Shown here piece by piece: positions 6,625 through 14,040 of a stretch of 25,677 nt of DNA. The translations under genes were made by a program, and so were the position numbers. Origin of the DNA: Pseudomonadota bacterium (lineage in GTDB: Bacteria > Pseudomonadota > Alphaproteobacteria > Caulobacterales > Caulobacteraceae); contig JAEZCL010000264.1 in the NCBI GenBank assembly GCA_023433585.1, positions 1 through 25,677 of the forward strand. The letters run 5' to 3'. Each line of letters begins with the position of its first letter. Position 1 is the stretch's first letter. A model generated the notes under the pieces. The model was not told the origin of the DNA, searched no databases, and was given only the letters and a program-made list of their open reading frames with translations.

Positions 6625-7452
6625 TTATTCCCCCGCGTTCAGGGTCACCAGCGCCTTGGCGGCGTCGAACACCTCGTCTTCGCGGCGATCCTTGCTGCGC
6701 ACCAGGGCCACGACCAGCGGCCCGCCCTCGGCGCCGCGCGCCTCATAGCCGACCAGCCGCCAGCCCAGGTCCGAGCCGCGCTCGTCCACCAGGATATAGG
6801 TGGCGCGCACGCCCTCCGAGGTGTCCCGGGTGCGGATTTCGGCGGCGTTCTCGCGGGCGCGAATCTGGACCGCCTCGTCGTCAGTCGTGATGTCGACATG
6901 GTCACCCGTGTCGTCGCTGCGGATGCTGAGGCCGCCGATCCGCACGTTGGAGCGGCCGCCGTCGGTGTCGATGCTGATGCCGGGGATGCGGACCGTGGCG
7001 TGCTCGCCCTGGGTCTGGATCGATACGCCGGGCAGGCGCACGTCCGCCCTTTCGCCGCCGGACATCCCGGCCTCGGACCCCGTTCCCGTGTCATCGACGG
7101 TCACCGAAACCGCGCCGCCGACCCGGTCGATGGCCGTGGGCAAAAGGTCGTGAACCTCCTGCTCCAAGGCGTCCAGGGCGCTCGCGGCGCCGCTTTCCAT
7201 GCGGACCAGGCGCAGGGTCACCTGCGAGCCGCGCGGGCCGGTGTACTCGCAGGACAGGCCGTCGGCCGCAGGCGCCCCGCGCCGGGTCAGGACCGAGTGC
7301 GCCTGGGGGCATTGCAGGGTGTCGACCACGCGCAGGGGACCGCCCGAGCGGGTTTCCGCGCCGGAGTCCCGCGTGATGCGGATGGGCGGTTCGGAATCGC
7401 AAGCTGCGGCCAGGGCCGCCAGGCAGATCGGAATGACGATGGCGCGCATCAT
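6625..7452 (-). CDS. Putative lipoprotein with internal beta-strand repeats
   Basis: I do not recognise the family of this 275-aa protein. It begins with a short secretion signal (MMRAIVIPICLAALAAAC) ending at Cys18, a loose lipobox, so envelope anchoring is likely. The middle (about 135-200) holds three similar 18-residue units, VRLPGVSIQTQGE, VRIPGISIDTDGG and VRIGGLSIRSDDTGD, followed by two weaker ones (DHVDITTDDEA, AAEIRTRDTSEG). Such alternating strands suggest a small beta-solenoid or sheet. The C-terminus (YILVDERGSDLGWRLVGYEARG...LVVALVRSKD) looks globular. GGAG lies 5 nt before the first ATG. It is 108 bp downstream of the MoxR ATPase gene on the same strand, but co-transcription is uncertain. 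Confidence 0.65.
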   Translation of the reverse strand: MMRAIVIPICLAALAAACDSEPPIRITRDSGAETRSGGPLRVVDTLQCPQAHSVLTRRGAPAADGLSCEYTGPRGSQVTLRLVRMESGAASALDALEQEVHDLLPTAIDRVGGAVSVTVDDTGTGSEAGMSGGERADVRLPGVSIQTQGEHATVRIPGISIDTDGGRSNVRIGGLSIRSDDTGDHVDITTDDEAVQIRARENAAEIRTRDTSEGVRATYILVDERGSDLGWRLVGYEARGAEGGPLVVALVRSKDRREDEVFDAAKALVTLNAGE

Positions 7453-7560
7453 GTCGGCTCCAGTTTCAGCCCCATTGTGCGCGGGGGTTTTTCAGACGCC
7501 AGTGAAATCGCGGTAATCGGTCCTGACGGAACCCAATCCAGCCGGGATTTCAGCAATTTG

Positions 7561-8421
7561 TCAGGCGCCCGGACGGCCTGCTTCGCGCCGGGTGATGAAG
7601 GCCAGCCGCTCGAACAGGTGCACGTCCTGCTCGTTCTTGAGCAGGGCGCCGTGAAGCGGGGGGATCAGGCGCTTGGGGTCGCGTTCGGCCAGGGTTTCCA
7701 GCGCCACGTCATCGACCATCAGCAGCTTCAGCCAGTCCAGCAGTTCGGACGTCGAGGGCTTCTTCTTCAGGCCCGGCGTCTCGCGGATTTGGTAGAAGGT
7801 CTTGAGCGCCTCCGACACGAGCCTTGGTTTCAGGCCCGGGAAGTGCACCTCGACGATAGCCTTCATGGTCTCCTCGTCCGGAAAGCGGATGTAGTGGAAG
7901 AAGCACCGCCGCAGGAAGGCGTCCGGAAGCTCCTTCTCGTTGTTCGATGTGATGACCACCACCGGCCGCGTTTCGGCGCGGATCGTCTCGTCCGTTTCGT
8001 GGACATAGAATTCCATGCGGTCCAGCTCCTGCAACAGGTCGTTGGGGAACTCGATGTCGGCCTTGTCGATCTCGTCGATCAGCAGCACGGGGCGGGCCGG
8101 GGCGGTGAACGCCTCCCACAGCTTGCCGCGCTTCAGATAGTTGCGCACGTCATGCACACGCTCCTCGCCCAGCTGGCTGTCGCGCAGGCGGCTGACGGCG
8201 TCGTATTCGTACAGGCCCTGGTGCGCCTTGGTGGTGGACTTGATGTGCCAGGTTATCAGCGGTGCGTTCAGGGCACGCGCCAGTTCATAGGCCAGGACCG
8301 TCTTGCCCGTGCCCGGCTCGCCCTTGATGAGCAAAGGACGTTCAAGGGTGACGGCGGCGTTGACCGCCACCTTCAGGTCATCGGTGGCGATGTAATTTTC
8401 CGTGCCCTGAAAGCGATCCAT
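7561..8421 (-). CDS. MoxR-family AAA+ ATPase
   Basis: The 286-aa protein is a compact AAA+ ATPase of the MoxR/CoxD-like group, chaperones that remodel or activate partner enzymes using ATP. Visible motifs are Walker A GEPGTGKT (34-41), Walker B LLIDEID (113-119), sensor 1 TSNNEKELPDAFLRRC (158-173, including candidate arginine fingers) and a C-terminal lid domain ending ITRREAGRPGA. MoxR proteins normally work with a von Willebrand factor A (CoxE-like) protein encoded next to them. The neighbouring downstream gene here encodes an unrelated lipoprotein, so the partner must be elsewhere or the function differs. The length is typical of the short members. Confidence 0.9.
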   Translation of the reverse strand: MDRFQGTENYIATDDLKVAVNAAVTLERPLLIKGEPGTGKTVLAYELARALNAPLITWHIKSTTKAHQGLYEYDAVSRLRDSQLGEERVHDVRNYLKRGKLWEAFTAPARPVLLIDEIDKADIEFPNDLLQELDRMEFYVHETDETIRAETRPVVVITSNNEKELPDAFLRRCFFHYIRFPDEETMKAIVEVHFPGLKPRLVSEALKTFYQIRETPGLKKKPSTSELLDWLKLLMVDDVALETLAERDPKRLIPPLHGALLKNEQDVHLFERLAFITRREAGRPGA

Positions 8422-8499
8422 GCATCCGCTCCGTTCGTGAGAGACACAGTGGGTAGCGGATCAGGACGCACCTGAACAGGGTTCGAGGGGGCGACCGCG

Positions 8500-8694
8500 T
8501 CAGGTGATGTGCTTGGGCGAAGGAGGGTCGCTGGCGGGAAAGGATTCCTCCACTGCTTCGTCGATCAGCTCTTCCTGCCGGTCCTCGGCCTGACGGCCGC
8601 GATCGGACAGCTGGTCCACCTTGCCGTCCCTGGGCGGAACCTTGCGGACATGAGGGGTCTCGACGTCGTCGTCGCGGCGGTTCCTGTCGGTCAT
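8500..8694 (-). CDS. Small hydrophilic protein with ESFPASDPPS motif
   Basis: The product is a charged 64-residue protein. Its C-terminal segment EAVEESFPASDPPSPKHIT is a short conserved signature I know from many small hypothetical proteins of proteobacteria; no function is established. There is no signal peptide or membrane segment. A strong ribosome site (GAGGAGG) precedes the ATG by about 7 nt. The start codon overlaps the stop of the upstream acidic protein gene by 4 bp (ATGA), so translation is probably coupled. Confidence 0.75.
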   Translation of the reverse strand: MTDRNRRDDDVETPHVRKVPPRDGKVDQLSDRGRQAEDRQEELIDEAVEESFPASDPPSPKHIT

Positions 8695-9104
8695 CGGAGA
8701 TCCTCCTGAGATGTGTCGGCGTCGGGGGCGTAGCCCAGGGCGTCGATGTCGTCGTCATCCAGCCGGCGCGCCTCCCAGTGGGCGGTCGAGCCCTGCGCGC
8801 CCCGCACGTTGCGCATCAGGCCGGAATAGACCAGTTCGATCTCGTCGGGCGCGGCCCGGTCGTCGGCGTCCTCGCCGTCCGCGAGCTCTTCATTCAGCGA
8901 AGCGCCATCCTCGACGCCGTTCAGCGTCTGGACGTCCTCGACCTCCAGGTCCTCGTCATCGGCGTCGCCGTCGATCTGGGTGACGTCCAGCACGTCATCC
9001 ATTTCGTCCAGGCTCAGCTCGCCGTCGCCCTCGTCGTCCAGATGGGTTTCGTCGAAGACCTCGGACTGGTCCTGTTCGTCGGGTTGCTCCAGGCGGTCGG
9101 CCAT
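8691..9104 (-). CDS. Very acidic hypothetical protein
   Basis: I do not recognise this 137-aa protein. Forty-nine residues are Asp or Glu, concentrated in the first 85, which should be disordered. The last third is less acidic and contains LVYSGLMRNVRGAQGSTAHWEARRL, which looks like a short conserved or folded segment. There is no signal peptide. GGGAG lies about 8 nt before the ATG. It overlaps the downstream ESFPASDPPS-type gene, so the two form a small operon. Runs of acidic residues could mimic nucleic acid or bind basic proteins or metal ions, but nothing in the sequence settles this. Confidence 0.65.
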   Translation of the reverse strand: MADRLEQPDEQDQSEVFDETHLDDEGDGELSLDEMDDVLDVTQIDGDADDEDLEVEDVQTLNGVEDGASLNEELADGEDADDRAAPDEIELVYSGLMRNVRGAQGSTAHWEARRLDDDDIDALGYAPDADTSQEDLR

Positions 9105-9143
9105 GGCTTCAGCTCCCTTGCTGAAACCCTCAACGTGCGGCCG

Positions 9144-10964
9144 TCAGGCGGCGTTCCGTCGGTCCGTCGATATTCGCGTCAGCTCGGCGGCCATGTCCGC
9201 CATCACCCTGTCCCAGCGCCCGAACGTCCCGGCCGCCCAGCTTCGCATGCGCGGATAGACGGGATAGCCGTCGGTTCCCAGCAGGTGCCAGTCGTCCGGC
9301 GACTGGATCATCCATGTGTTCGCGCCCACGGCTGCGGCCATGTTGGTCCCGGCGATGCCCGGCCCGATCACCAGGTCCAGCGCGACCGACAGGGCCGCCA
9401 GGTCCTCCAGGTCATCTTTCAGGTCGATGGGCGGCGTCCAGATCTTCAGGCCTTCGGCTTCCGCCTGGGCCAGCTCGGCGGTCGTGTCGCCGCACTGCAG
9501 ATTGACCATGATGCAGCCGGGCGTGGTCAGCACCGGCCGCCACTGGTCGAAGGGTGAAAAGTAACGAGACCGCACCCCCTTCAGCACCAGGCTCTTCCAG
9601 TGCAGGCCCACCTTGAAGCCGTCGCCCAGCCCCGCCAGCTCCTCGCGCCAGCGCGCCACCCGGTCCGGATCGGGCCGGATGTAGCCCTGATGATCGGGGA
9701 AGGCGTCCAGCGAGGGCCGGAACGCCGCCATCAGTCCGCCCATGGGAATCCAGCCGTCCAGCGGGGGATGGTCGTTCATGAAGGGCGCCAACCGGGTCAA
9801 CCGCCCGGCGTGGCGCACGCTCTGGTGCGCTCCGATGGTCGCTTCGGGGAATGAACGCTGGAACAGGCCGGTCAGGCGGGTCTCGACCGCCACATGGACC
9901 CGCCCCTCCGGCCCGACGGCGCGGATCAGATCGGGGATGGCGTTGGCGAACAGCAACTCGTCGGCCAGGCCCTGCTCGCCCATCACCAGGATGCGCCGCC
10001 CTTCCAGAGGCTGCCCGGGCGCCCAGCGCGGTCCGGCTGCGAGCATGACCGTGGCGTCCGGCATGGCCGGGTCCAGGCGGACTTCATAAGCTTCGAACCC
10101 TTCTATCAGCCGTCCGGCCGACATCAGGGTCAGGGCGCGCGCCATGCGCATCATGGCCGCCTCGTATCCCGGCGTTGCGTGGGGCAGAGCGGCCTCCAGA
10201 TCCTCCAGCGCGCCCTGCACGTCGCCCAGCGACTGTCGCGCGTTGCCCCGGTTGTAGCGGGCCTTGGGGAAGTCCGGGTCCAGCCTCAGGGCCTCGTCAA
10301 AGAAGGTGACGGCGGTCGCCATGTCGCCCTGGTCGCTCATCACGGTGCCCAGGGTGTTCCACAGCATGGGGCTGTCCGGCGCGTCCTGGATGCGGGCGCG
10401 CAGAACCTCGATCGCTTCGTCATAGCGGTTCTGGTCCCGCAGGACGCAGGCCAGGTTGTTGGTCGCCTCGACATGGCGCGGATCGACCGACAGATAGTGC
10501 AGCAGCAGCTTCTCGGCGATGTCCAGATAGCCCAGCTTCTGGGCCAGGCGCGCCAGATCCTGGGCCACCGCCTTGTCGTCGGGCAGCAGCTTCAGCGCCG
10601 CCTCATAGGCGGTCAGGGCCTGGACCAGGTCGTCGGACTTCTCGCGCGCGATGGCCAGGACGTGCCACGCCGTCCCGTTGCGTTCGTCCGCCGCCAGGGC
10701 CTTCAGCGCCTTGCGGCTGGCGCCGTCATAGTCATGGACGCGCAGGTCCGCCACGGCCGCCTTCAGTTGCGTCAGGACCGCCCGGGCCTGTTTTCGCGCC
10801 TTGCCGCCGTCCCTGGCCAGGGCGCGCGACAGCCGTCCCACGGCCTCGGGCGAGGCGGCGTCGCCGGCGGCGCCCTGGGCGGCGCGGGCCATGCCGGGCA
10901 GGTCGGCGGGAACGTCGATGGCGATGGGCAAGGGCGCGGCTCCCCGATTCCGGATTCGCCCCAT
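9144..10964 (-). CDS. flmG: TPR glycosyltransferase of the flagellin block, FlmG/FlbA-like
   Basis: This protein of about 606 aa starts with a tetratricopeptide-repeat region (about 80-330; repeats such as HVLAIAREKSDDLVQALTAY, NNLACVLRDQNRYDEAIEVL, YNRGNARQSLGDVQGALEDL). A C-terminal part follows that looks like a glycosyltransferase with a Rossmann-type fold (ILVMGEQGLADELLFANAIP, FKVGLHWKSL, LDLVIGPGIAGTNMAAAVGANTWMI). In Caulobacter a TPR/glycosyltransferase protein beside flbT-flaF (FlbA, FlmG) modifies flagellins with sugar. The same divergent neighbourhood here supports orthology, which I infer rather than prove. ATG 10964 has no ribosome site. TTG 10931, with GGGGAG 8 nt upstream, is an alternative start. 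Open frame extends further upstream to 11210 but overlaps flbT. Confidence 0.8.
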   Translation of the reverse strand: MGRIRNRGAAPLPIAIDVPADLPGMARAAQGAAGDAASPEAVGRLSRALARDGGKARKQARAVLTQLKAAVADLRVHDYDGASRKALKALAADERNGTAWHVLAIAREKSDDLVQALTAYEAALKLLPDDKAVAQDLARLAQKLGYLDIAEKLLLHYLSVDPRHVEATNNLACVLRDQNRYDEAIEVLRARIQDAPDSPMLWNTLGTVMSDQGDMATAVTFFDEALRLDPDFPKARYNRGNARQSLGDVQGALEDLEAALPHATPGYEAAMMRMARALTLMSAGRLIEGFEAYEVRLDPAMPDATVMLAAGPRWAPGQPLEGRRILVMGEQGLADELLFANAIPDLIRAVGPEGRVHVAVETRLTGLFQRSFPEATIGAHQSVRHAGRLTRLAPFMNDHPPLDGWIPMGGLMAAFRPSLDAFPDHQGYIRPDPDRVARWREELAGLGDGFKVGLHWKSLVLKGVRSRYFSPFDQWRPVLTTPGCIMVNLQCGDTTAELAQAEAEGLKIWTPPIDLKDDLEDLAALSVALDLVIGPGIAGTNMAAAVGANTWMIQSPDDWHLLGTDGYPVYPRMRSWAAGTFGRWDRVMADMAAELTRISTDRRNAA

Positions 10965-10990
10965 GCTGACGCGGGATCGACAAGGGATGG

Positions 10991-11010
10991 TTAACCACGT
11001 TTCTTTAACC
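10991..11010. promoter_or_regulatory. Paired TTAACC motifs upstream of flbT
   Basis: Two TTAACC words at 10991-10996 and 11005-11010 repeat directly with a 14-bp period in the divergent flmG/flbT spacer. TTAACC resembles half-sites of the cell-cycle regulator CtrA, but the spacing does not fit its TTAA-N7-TTAA consensus. A GATTC (11053-11057), a possible CcrM methylation site, lies just before the flbT start. Confidence 0.3.
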
Positions 11011-11058
11011 CGCGTCAGCGACGCTCCATTAGGTCTGAATGGAGGCGGGGAGGATTCG

Positions 11059-11484
11059 ATGCCGTTGAAGCTGTCGCTCAAGCCGGGCGAGAAGTTCGTG
11101 CTGAACGGGGCCGTCGTCCAGAACGGCGACCGGCGCGGCGTGCTGATCCTCCAGAACAAGGCTTCGGTGCTGCGCGAGATGGACATCATGCAGCCGGACG
11201 AGGTGAACACGCCCGCCCGGCGCGTCTATTTCCCGGTCATGATGATGTATCTGGACGAATCCTCGGCCGCGAAGACTTACGACGAGTTCGCCCTGCGCCT
11301 GTCCGAGTTCATGGGCGCCACGCGCAATCCCGAGGTGCTGGCCGACTGCGTGGCGGCCTCGCGGCACGTGATGGCGCGCGAATACTACAAGGCCCTGATG
11401 GCCGCCCGAAAACTGGTGGATTACGAAGAGTCGAGGATCGGCGATGTCGCTTCAGGCGTACAAGACGGCGACCGCACGGGCTGA
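11059..11484 (+). CDS. flbT: Flagellar biosynthesis repressor FlbT
   Basis: The 141-aa product is FlbT, the post-transcriptional repressor that in Caulobacter binds the 5' leader of flagellin mRNA and destabilises it until hook assembly is complete. It shows the family start MPLKLSLKPGEKFVLNGAVVQNGDRR, the internal LREMDIMQPDE and RRVYFPVMMMYLD, and the C-terminal half with YYKALMAARKLVDYE. Length is as expected. I start at ATG 11059, preceded by GGGGAGG 6 nt upstream; the frame extends left to 10801 without family similarity. The last 41 bp overlap flaF in another frame, so the two are translated from one message. The gene is divergent from the TPR glycosyltransferase. Confidence 0.92.
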   Translation: MPLKLSLKPGEKFVLNGAVVQNGDRRGVLILQNKASVLREMDIMQPDEVNTPARRVYFPVMMMYLDESSAAKTYDEFALRLSEFMGATRNPEVLADCVAASRHVMAREYYKALMAARKLVDYEESRIGDVASGVQDGDRTG

Positions 11485-11812
11485 GAACCCGCGCGAGGCG
11501 GAATACCGGCTGTTCGGCCAGGTGACGCGCGCCCTGATGGAGGCTTCGCGCGCGGATGCGGCCGACGTGCAGGCCCGCATCGACGCCCTGGACTGGAACC
11601 GCCGGCTGTGGTCCACCCTGGCCACCGACTGCGCCAATCCGGACAACGCCCTGGGCGCGGCGCTCAAGGCCCAGATCATCTCCATCAGCCTGTTCGTGAA
11701 CCGCCACTCCTCGGCCGTCATGCGCCGTGAAGAAGATTTCGAACCCCTGATCGAGATCAACAAGATGGTCATGCAGGGCCTCGCCGGTCCCGCCGGCGCC
11801 CAGGCGGCCTGA
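11444..11812 (+). CDS. flaF: Flagellar biosynthesis regulator FlaF
   Basis: This 122-aa protein matches FlaF along its length: MSLQAYKTATARAENPREAEYRLF, LMEASRADAADVQARIDALDWNRRLWSTLATDC and LGAALKAQIISISLFVNRH. FlaF is the partner and antagonist of FlbT: in Caulobacter it is needed for flagellin production or secretion and binds flagellin. Starting at ATG 11444 it overlaps the flbT end by 41 bp, which points to coupled translation. Its stop is 7 bp from the stop of the convergent beta-barrel gene, with a small hairpin at the junction. Together with flbT and the flagellin gene downstream, it completes a control unit for filament synthesis. Confidence 0.93.
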   Translation: MSLQAYKTATARAENPREAEYRLFGQVTRALMEASRADAADVQARIDALDWNRRLWSTLATDCANPDNALGAALKAQIISISLFVNRHSSAVMRREEDFEPLIEINKMVMQGLAGPAGAQAA

Positions 11813-11816
11813 CCCT

Positions 11817-11833
11817 GGTTCAGAAGCTGAACC
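11817..11833. terminator. Hairpin at the flaF / beta-barrel gene junction
   Basis: GGTTCAG (11817-11823) and CTGAACC (11827-11833) form a perfect 7-bp stem around AAG, exactly between the two convergent stop codons. Neither strand has a U tract after it, so termination activity is uncertain. It overlaps the last codons of the minus-strand gene. Confidence 0.3.
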
Positions 11834-13901
11834 GGACTCCCACTCTGAAATTGTAGTTCAGGGCGCTGTCACTGCCCAGGCGGGTGGTTTCGCCGTCGTA
11901 GAAGACCTGGTCGCCGGAGTGAGGATTGACCACCGTCCCGACCCTGTCCACCCAGCCCGCGTCCGCGCCCACGCCCAGCGAGACGCCGTCGCTGAGGGCG
12001 TATTCCAGATAAAGCCCGGCCGCCGCCGTCCAGGTGAAGCCGTCATCCTCCTCGTCGAAGGCGAGGGTGAAGTCTTCGTTGGCCGGGCCGCACAGGGTGT
12101 CGCAGCGATTGCGTTCGACCGAATCCAGGCTGGAGCGCCGCCAGGCCGGACCCAGCGACATCCAGCCGCCGCTGCGCCAGCGGGTGTCTCCCAGGGGGAT
12201 GTGGAACCCGGCGCCGATTCCGAACCCGAACAGGTCGTCGGTGACCTGCTGGCGGCGCTCCTGGCTCAGCAGATAGGTCTGGCCCGGCCCGGAGCTGTCG
12301 GCGAAATGCACCTCGCCATGGGCCTGGCCCAGATATTCGCGCGCCGCCCGCACATAGTTGGCGTAGATGAACATGGCCACGGGGCCGGACGCCATGCGCG
12401 TCATCTTGAACTTGAGATGCCAGAGGTCGGCCTCGGCCTCGGTCGCCCAATCCAGGCCCCGGTTTCCGAGGTTCACCCCGGACGAGCCGCTGGGCGACAG
12501 GCCGCCATAGACGAAGCCGGCGTCCACGCCCGAGCCGTCGGGCACACGCCCCTCCGCTTCCGCATCGCCCCGGCCATAGGTCAGGCTTCCGGACAACAGC
12601 CACTGCCGCCAGGCCATGGGGAACAGGATCATGCTCAGGGTTTGCATCTGAAACGCCTCGTCGCTGATCCCGGCGAAGGTCTCGGGTCCGCCTGACGGGC
12701 GCTGAAACCCGATCCCCGGATGCAGGCCGACGTCCAGCGCGCCGATGCCGAGGCTCGACACCAGCACGACCCGGGGTTCGCGCTCCATGAGGACGTTGGG
12801 GATGGTCACGGGCGCCGGTCCGCTAGACGAGTGCCGCTCGTCGCGCGGAATCGCCCGCGTTTCCCGGATGTTCCGGATGGTTCGCTCCCATTCGTCGAGG
12901 ACGATCAGTGTCTCTCGCGCCCAGCGGCCACGGTTGTCCGGACCCGCTTCGGCCATGCGGATACAGGCGCGCAGGCACTGGCGGTAGGCCTCCAGCGCCG
13001 CCTCCATGGCGCCCAGGGCGGCGGGCAGGCGCGCCTCCAGATCGGCGATTTCGCGTCGGATGCCGTCAAGTTCACTGCGCGCGGCTTCCAGTTCGCGCCG
13101 CCGGTTGCCGACCTCGGGCTCGGCCTGGTTCAGCCGGCTTTGGGCTTCGGCGTAGGCCTGGGAATAGCGTCCGTTCCTTCGCGCTGCGATCTGGTTCAGG
13201 GTCTGGCGGATGCCCGCGACCTCGGCCTCGGCCGCGGCGAGTTGGGCTTCGCGGAAGGGAATCTGGTCGGTCTCCATCACGCCGGCGCGCCGCTGGGCGT
13301 CGGCGATGGCGCGCTCGATGCGCAGAACCTCGCCGCGGGCGTCCAGAAAGGCCTGGCGCAGCGGCTGGCACCGGCGCACACAGATTTCGTCATCGGTGGC
13401 CACCACCCAGACGCCGTCGACCTCACGCACCTCGAAGGGCGGCGGCGGCGTATCGGGATTTCCGGCGGGCGGCGGCCGATGTGGATCGGTGAAACCCTCT
13501 TCACGAACGAGGCGGGCCGTTTCCGGGTCCAGGATGGGCGCGCAAGCGGCGATCACGGCGTTCAGCAGGTCGCCCGCGCTCTGCTCGAGTGCGAGGGCTT
13601 CTGGGCTCGGATTGCGCACACTTTCCAGGACAAAGCCGAAATACCAACTCCGGAACTGGATGATCCAGGCGCCGCAGACCAGGGTGTCCGAGTTGTAGAG
13701 AAGGTCCATCAGGGAGCCGCTGGCGCCGCGGGTCGCGTTTCCTGACGATCGCCAGGATTCATAGGCTCGCTCGACGGTGTCCATTGCGTTGCGGGCCTGG
13801 GGATCGTCGCTGAGGACGTCCGACCATCCCGATGCGTGCGCGGGGTTCACCGCCAGGGCGACGGCGGCCAAGGCGGTTCCGAGAAGCAGGAAAGGACGCA
13901 T
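11820..13901 (-). CDS. Secreted coiled-coil protein with predicted outer-membrane beta-barrel
   Basis: I do not recognise this 693-aa family. It has a clear signal peptide (cleavage after AHA, residue 23), a first helical domain to about 135, a Pro-rich linker (PPPAGNPDTPPPP near 143-155), and a long heptad-like coiled coil (about 180-318, EAQLAAAEAEVAGIRQTL...). The Gly/aromatic-rich C-terminal half (about 370-693) has alternating hydrophobic strands and ends in VGVRFSF, a terminal Phe typical of barrels inserted by the BAM complex. Three CX3C motifs occur at 174-178, 309-313 and 600-604; the first two bracket the coiled coil and could be disulfide-linked. GGAG precedes the ATG by 6 nt. It lies between flaF and the LuxR-type gene; a role near the flagellum is possible but unproven. 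Confidence 0.7.
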   Translation of the reverse strand: MRPFLLLGTALAAVALAVNPAHASGWSDVLSDDPQARNAMDTVERAYESWRSSGNATRGASGSLMDLLYNSDTLVCGAWIIQFRSWYFGFVLESVRNPSPEALALEQSAGDLLNAVIAACAPILDPETARLVREEGFTDPHRPPPAGNPDTPPPPFEVREVDGVWVVATDDEICVRRCQPLRQAFLDARGEVLRIERAIADAQRRAGVMETDQIPFREAQLAAAEAEVAGIRQTLNQIAARRNGRYSQAYAEAQSRLNQAEPEVGNRRRELEAARSELDGIRREIADLEARLPAALGAMEAALEAYRQCLRACIRMAEAGPDNRGRWARETLIVLDEWERTIRNIRETRAIPRDERHSSSGPAPVTIPNVLMEREPRVVLVSSLGIGALDVGLHPGIGFQRPSGGPETFAGISDEAFQMQTLSMILFPMAWRQWLLSGSLTYGRGDAEAEGRVPDGSGVDAGFVYGGLSPSGSSGVNLGNRGLDWATEAEADLWHLKFKMTRMASGPVAMFIYANYVRAAREYLGQAHGEVHFADSSGPGQTYLLSQERRQQVTDDLFGFGIGAGFHIPLGDTRWRSGGWMSLGPAWRRSSLDSVERNRCDTLCGPANEDFTLAFDEEDDGFTWTAAAGLYLEYALSDGVSLGVGADAGWVDRVGTVVNPHSGDQVFYDGETTRLGSDSALNYNFRVGVRFSF

Positions 13902-13956
13902 GGCGGGCTCCGATTCAGATTATGAGCCCAAAGCCGCCACATTCCGTTCCGCCGCG

Positions 13957-13976
13957 CGTCATCGGTTCTGATGACG
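13957..13976. promoter_or_regulatory. 20-bp inverted repeat, candidate operator
   Basis: CGTCATC (13957-13963) and GATGACG (13970-13976) are perfect 7-bp arms with a 6-bp spacer, in the spacer between the divergent beta-barrel and LuxR-type genes. Size and symmetry fit a dimeric regulator's binding site. Whether the LuxR-type protein itself binds here is a guess. Confidence 0.4.
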
Positions 13977-14040
13977 TCGTTCGGTGAAAGTGTTAGTTTG
14001 GCGAACCGGCTGGGTGAGCCGGGGTCCGACACAAACGCCG

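Noticed and set aside
6586..8475. A 629-codon open frame on the plus strand
   Set aside because: It lies antisense to the lipoprotein and MoxR genes, which have clear motifs. Its composition (His, Gln, Gly, Arg-rich) is that of an antisense reading of GC-rich coding DNA.
10991..11010. Canonical CtrA site upstream of flbT
   Set aside because: The TTAACC words are spaced 14 bp apart rather than the 11 bp required by TTAA-N7-TTAA; kept only as a low-confidence motif.
12720..13745. A 341-codon open frame on the plus strand
   Set aside because: Antisense to the beta-barrel gene, which has a signal peptide and ribosome site; no independent support.
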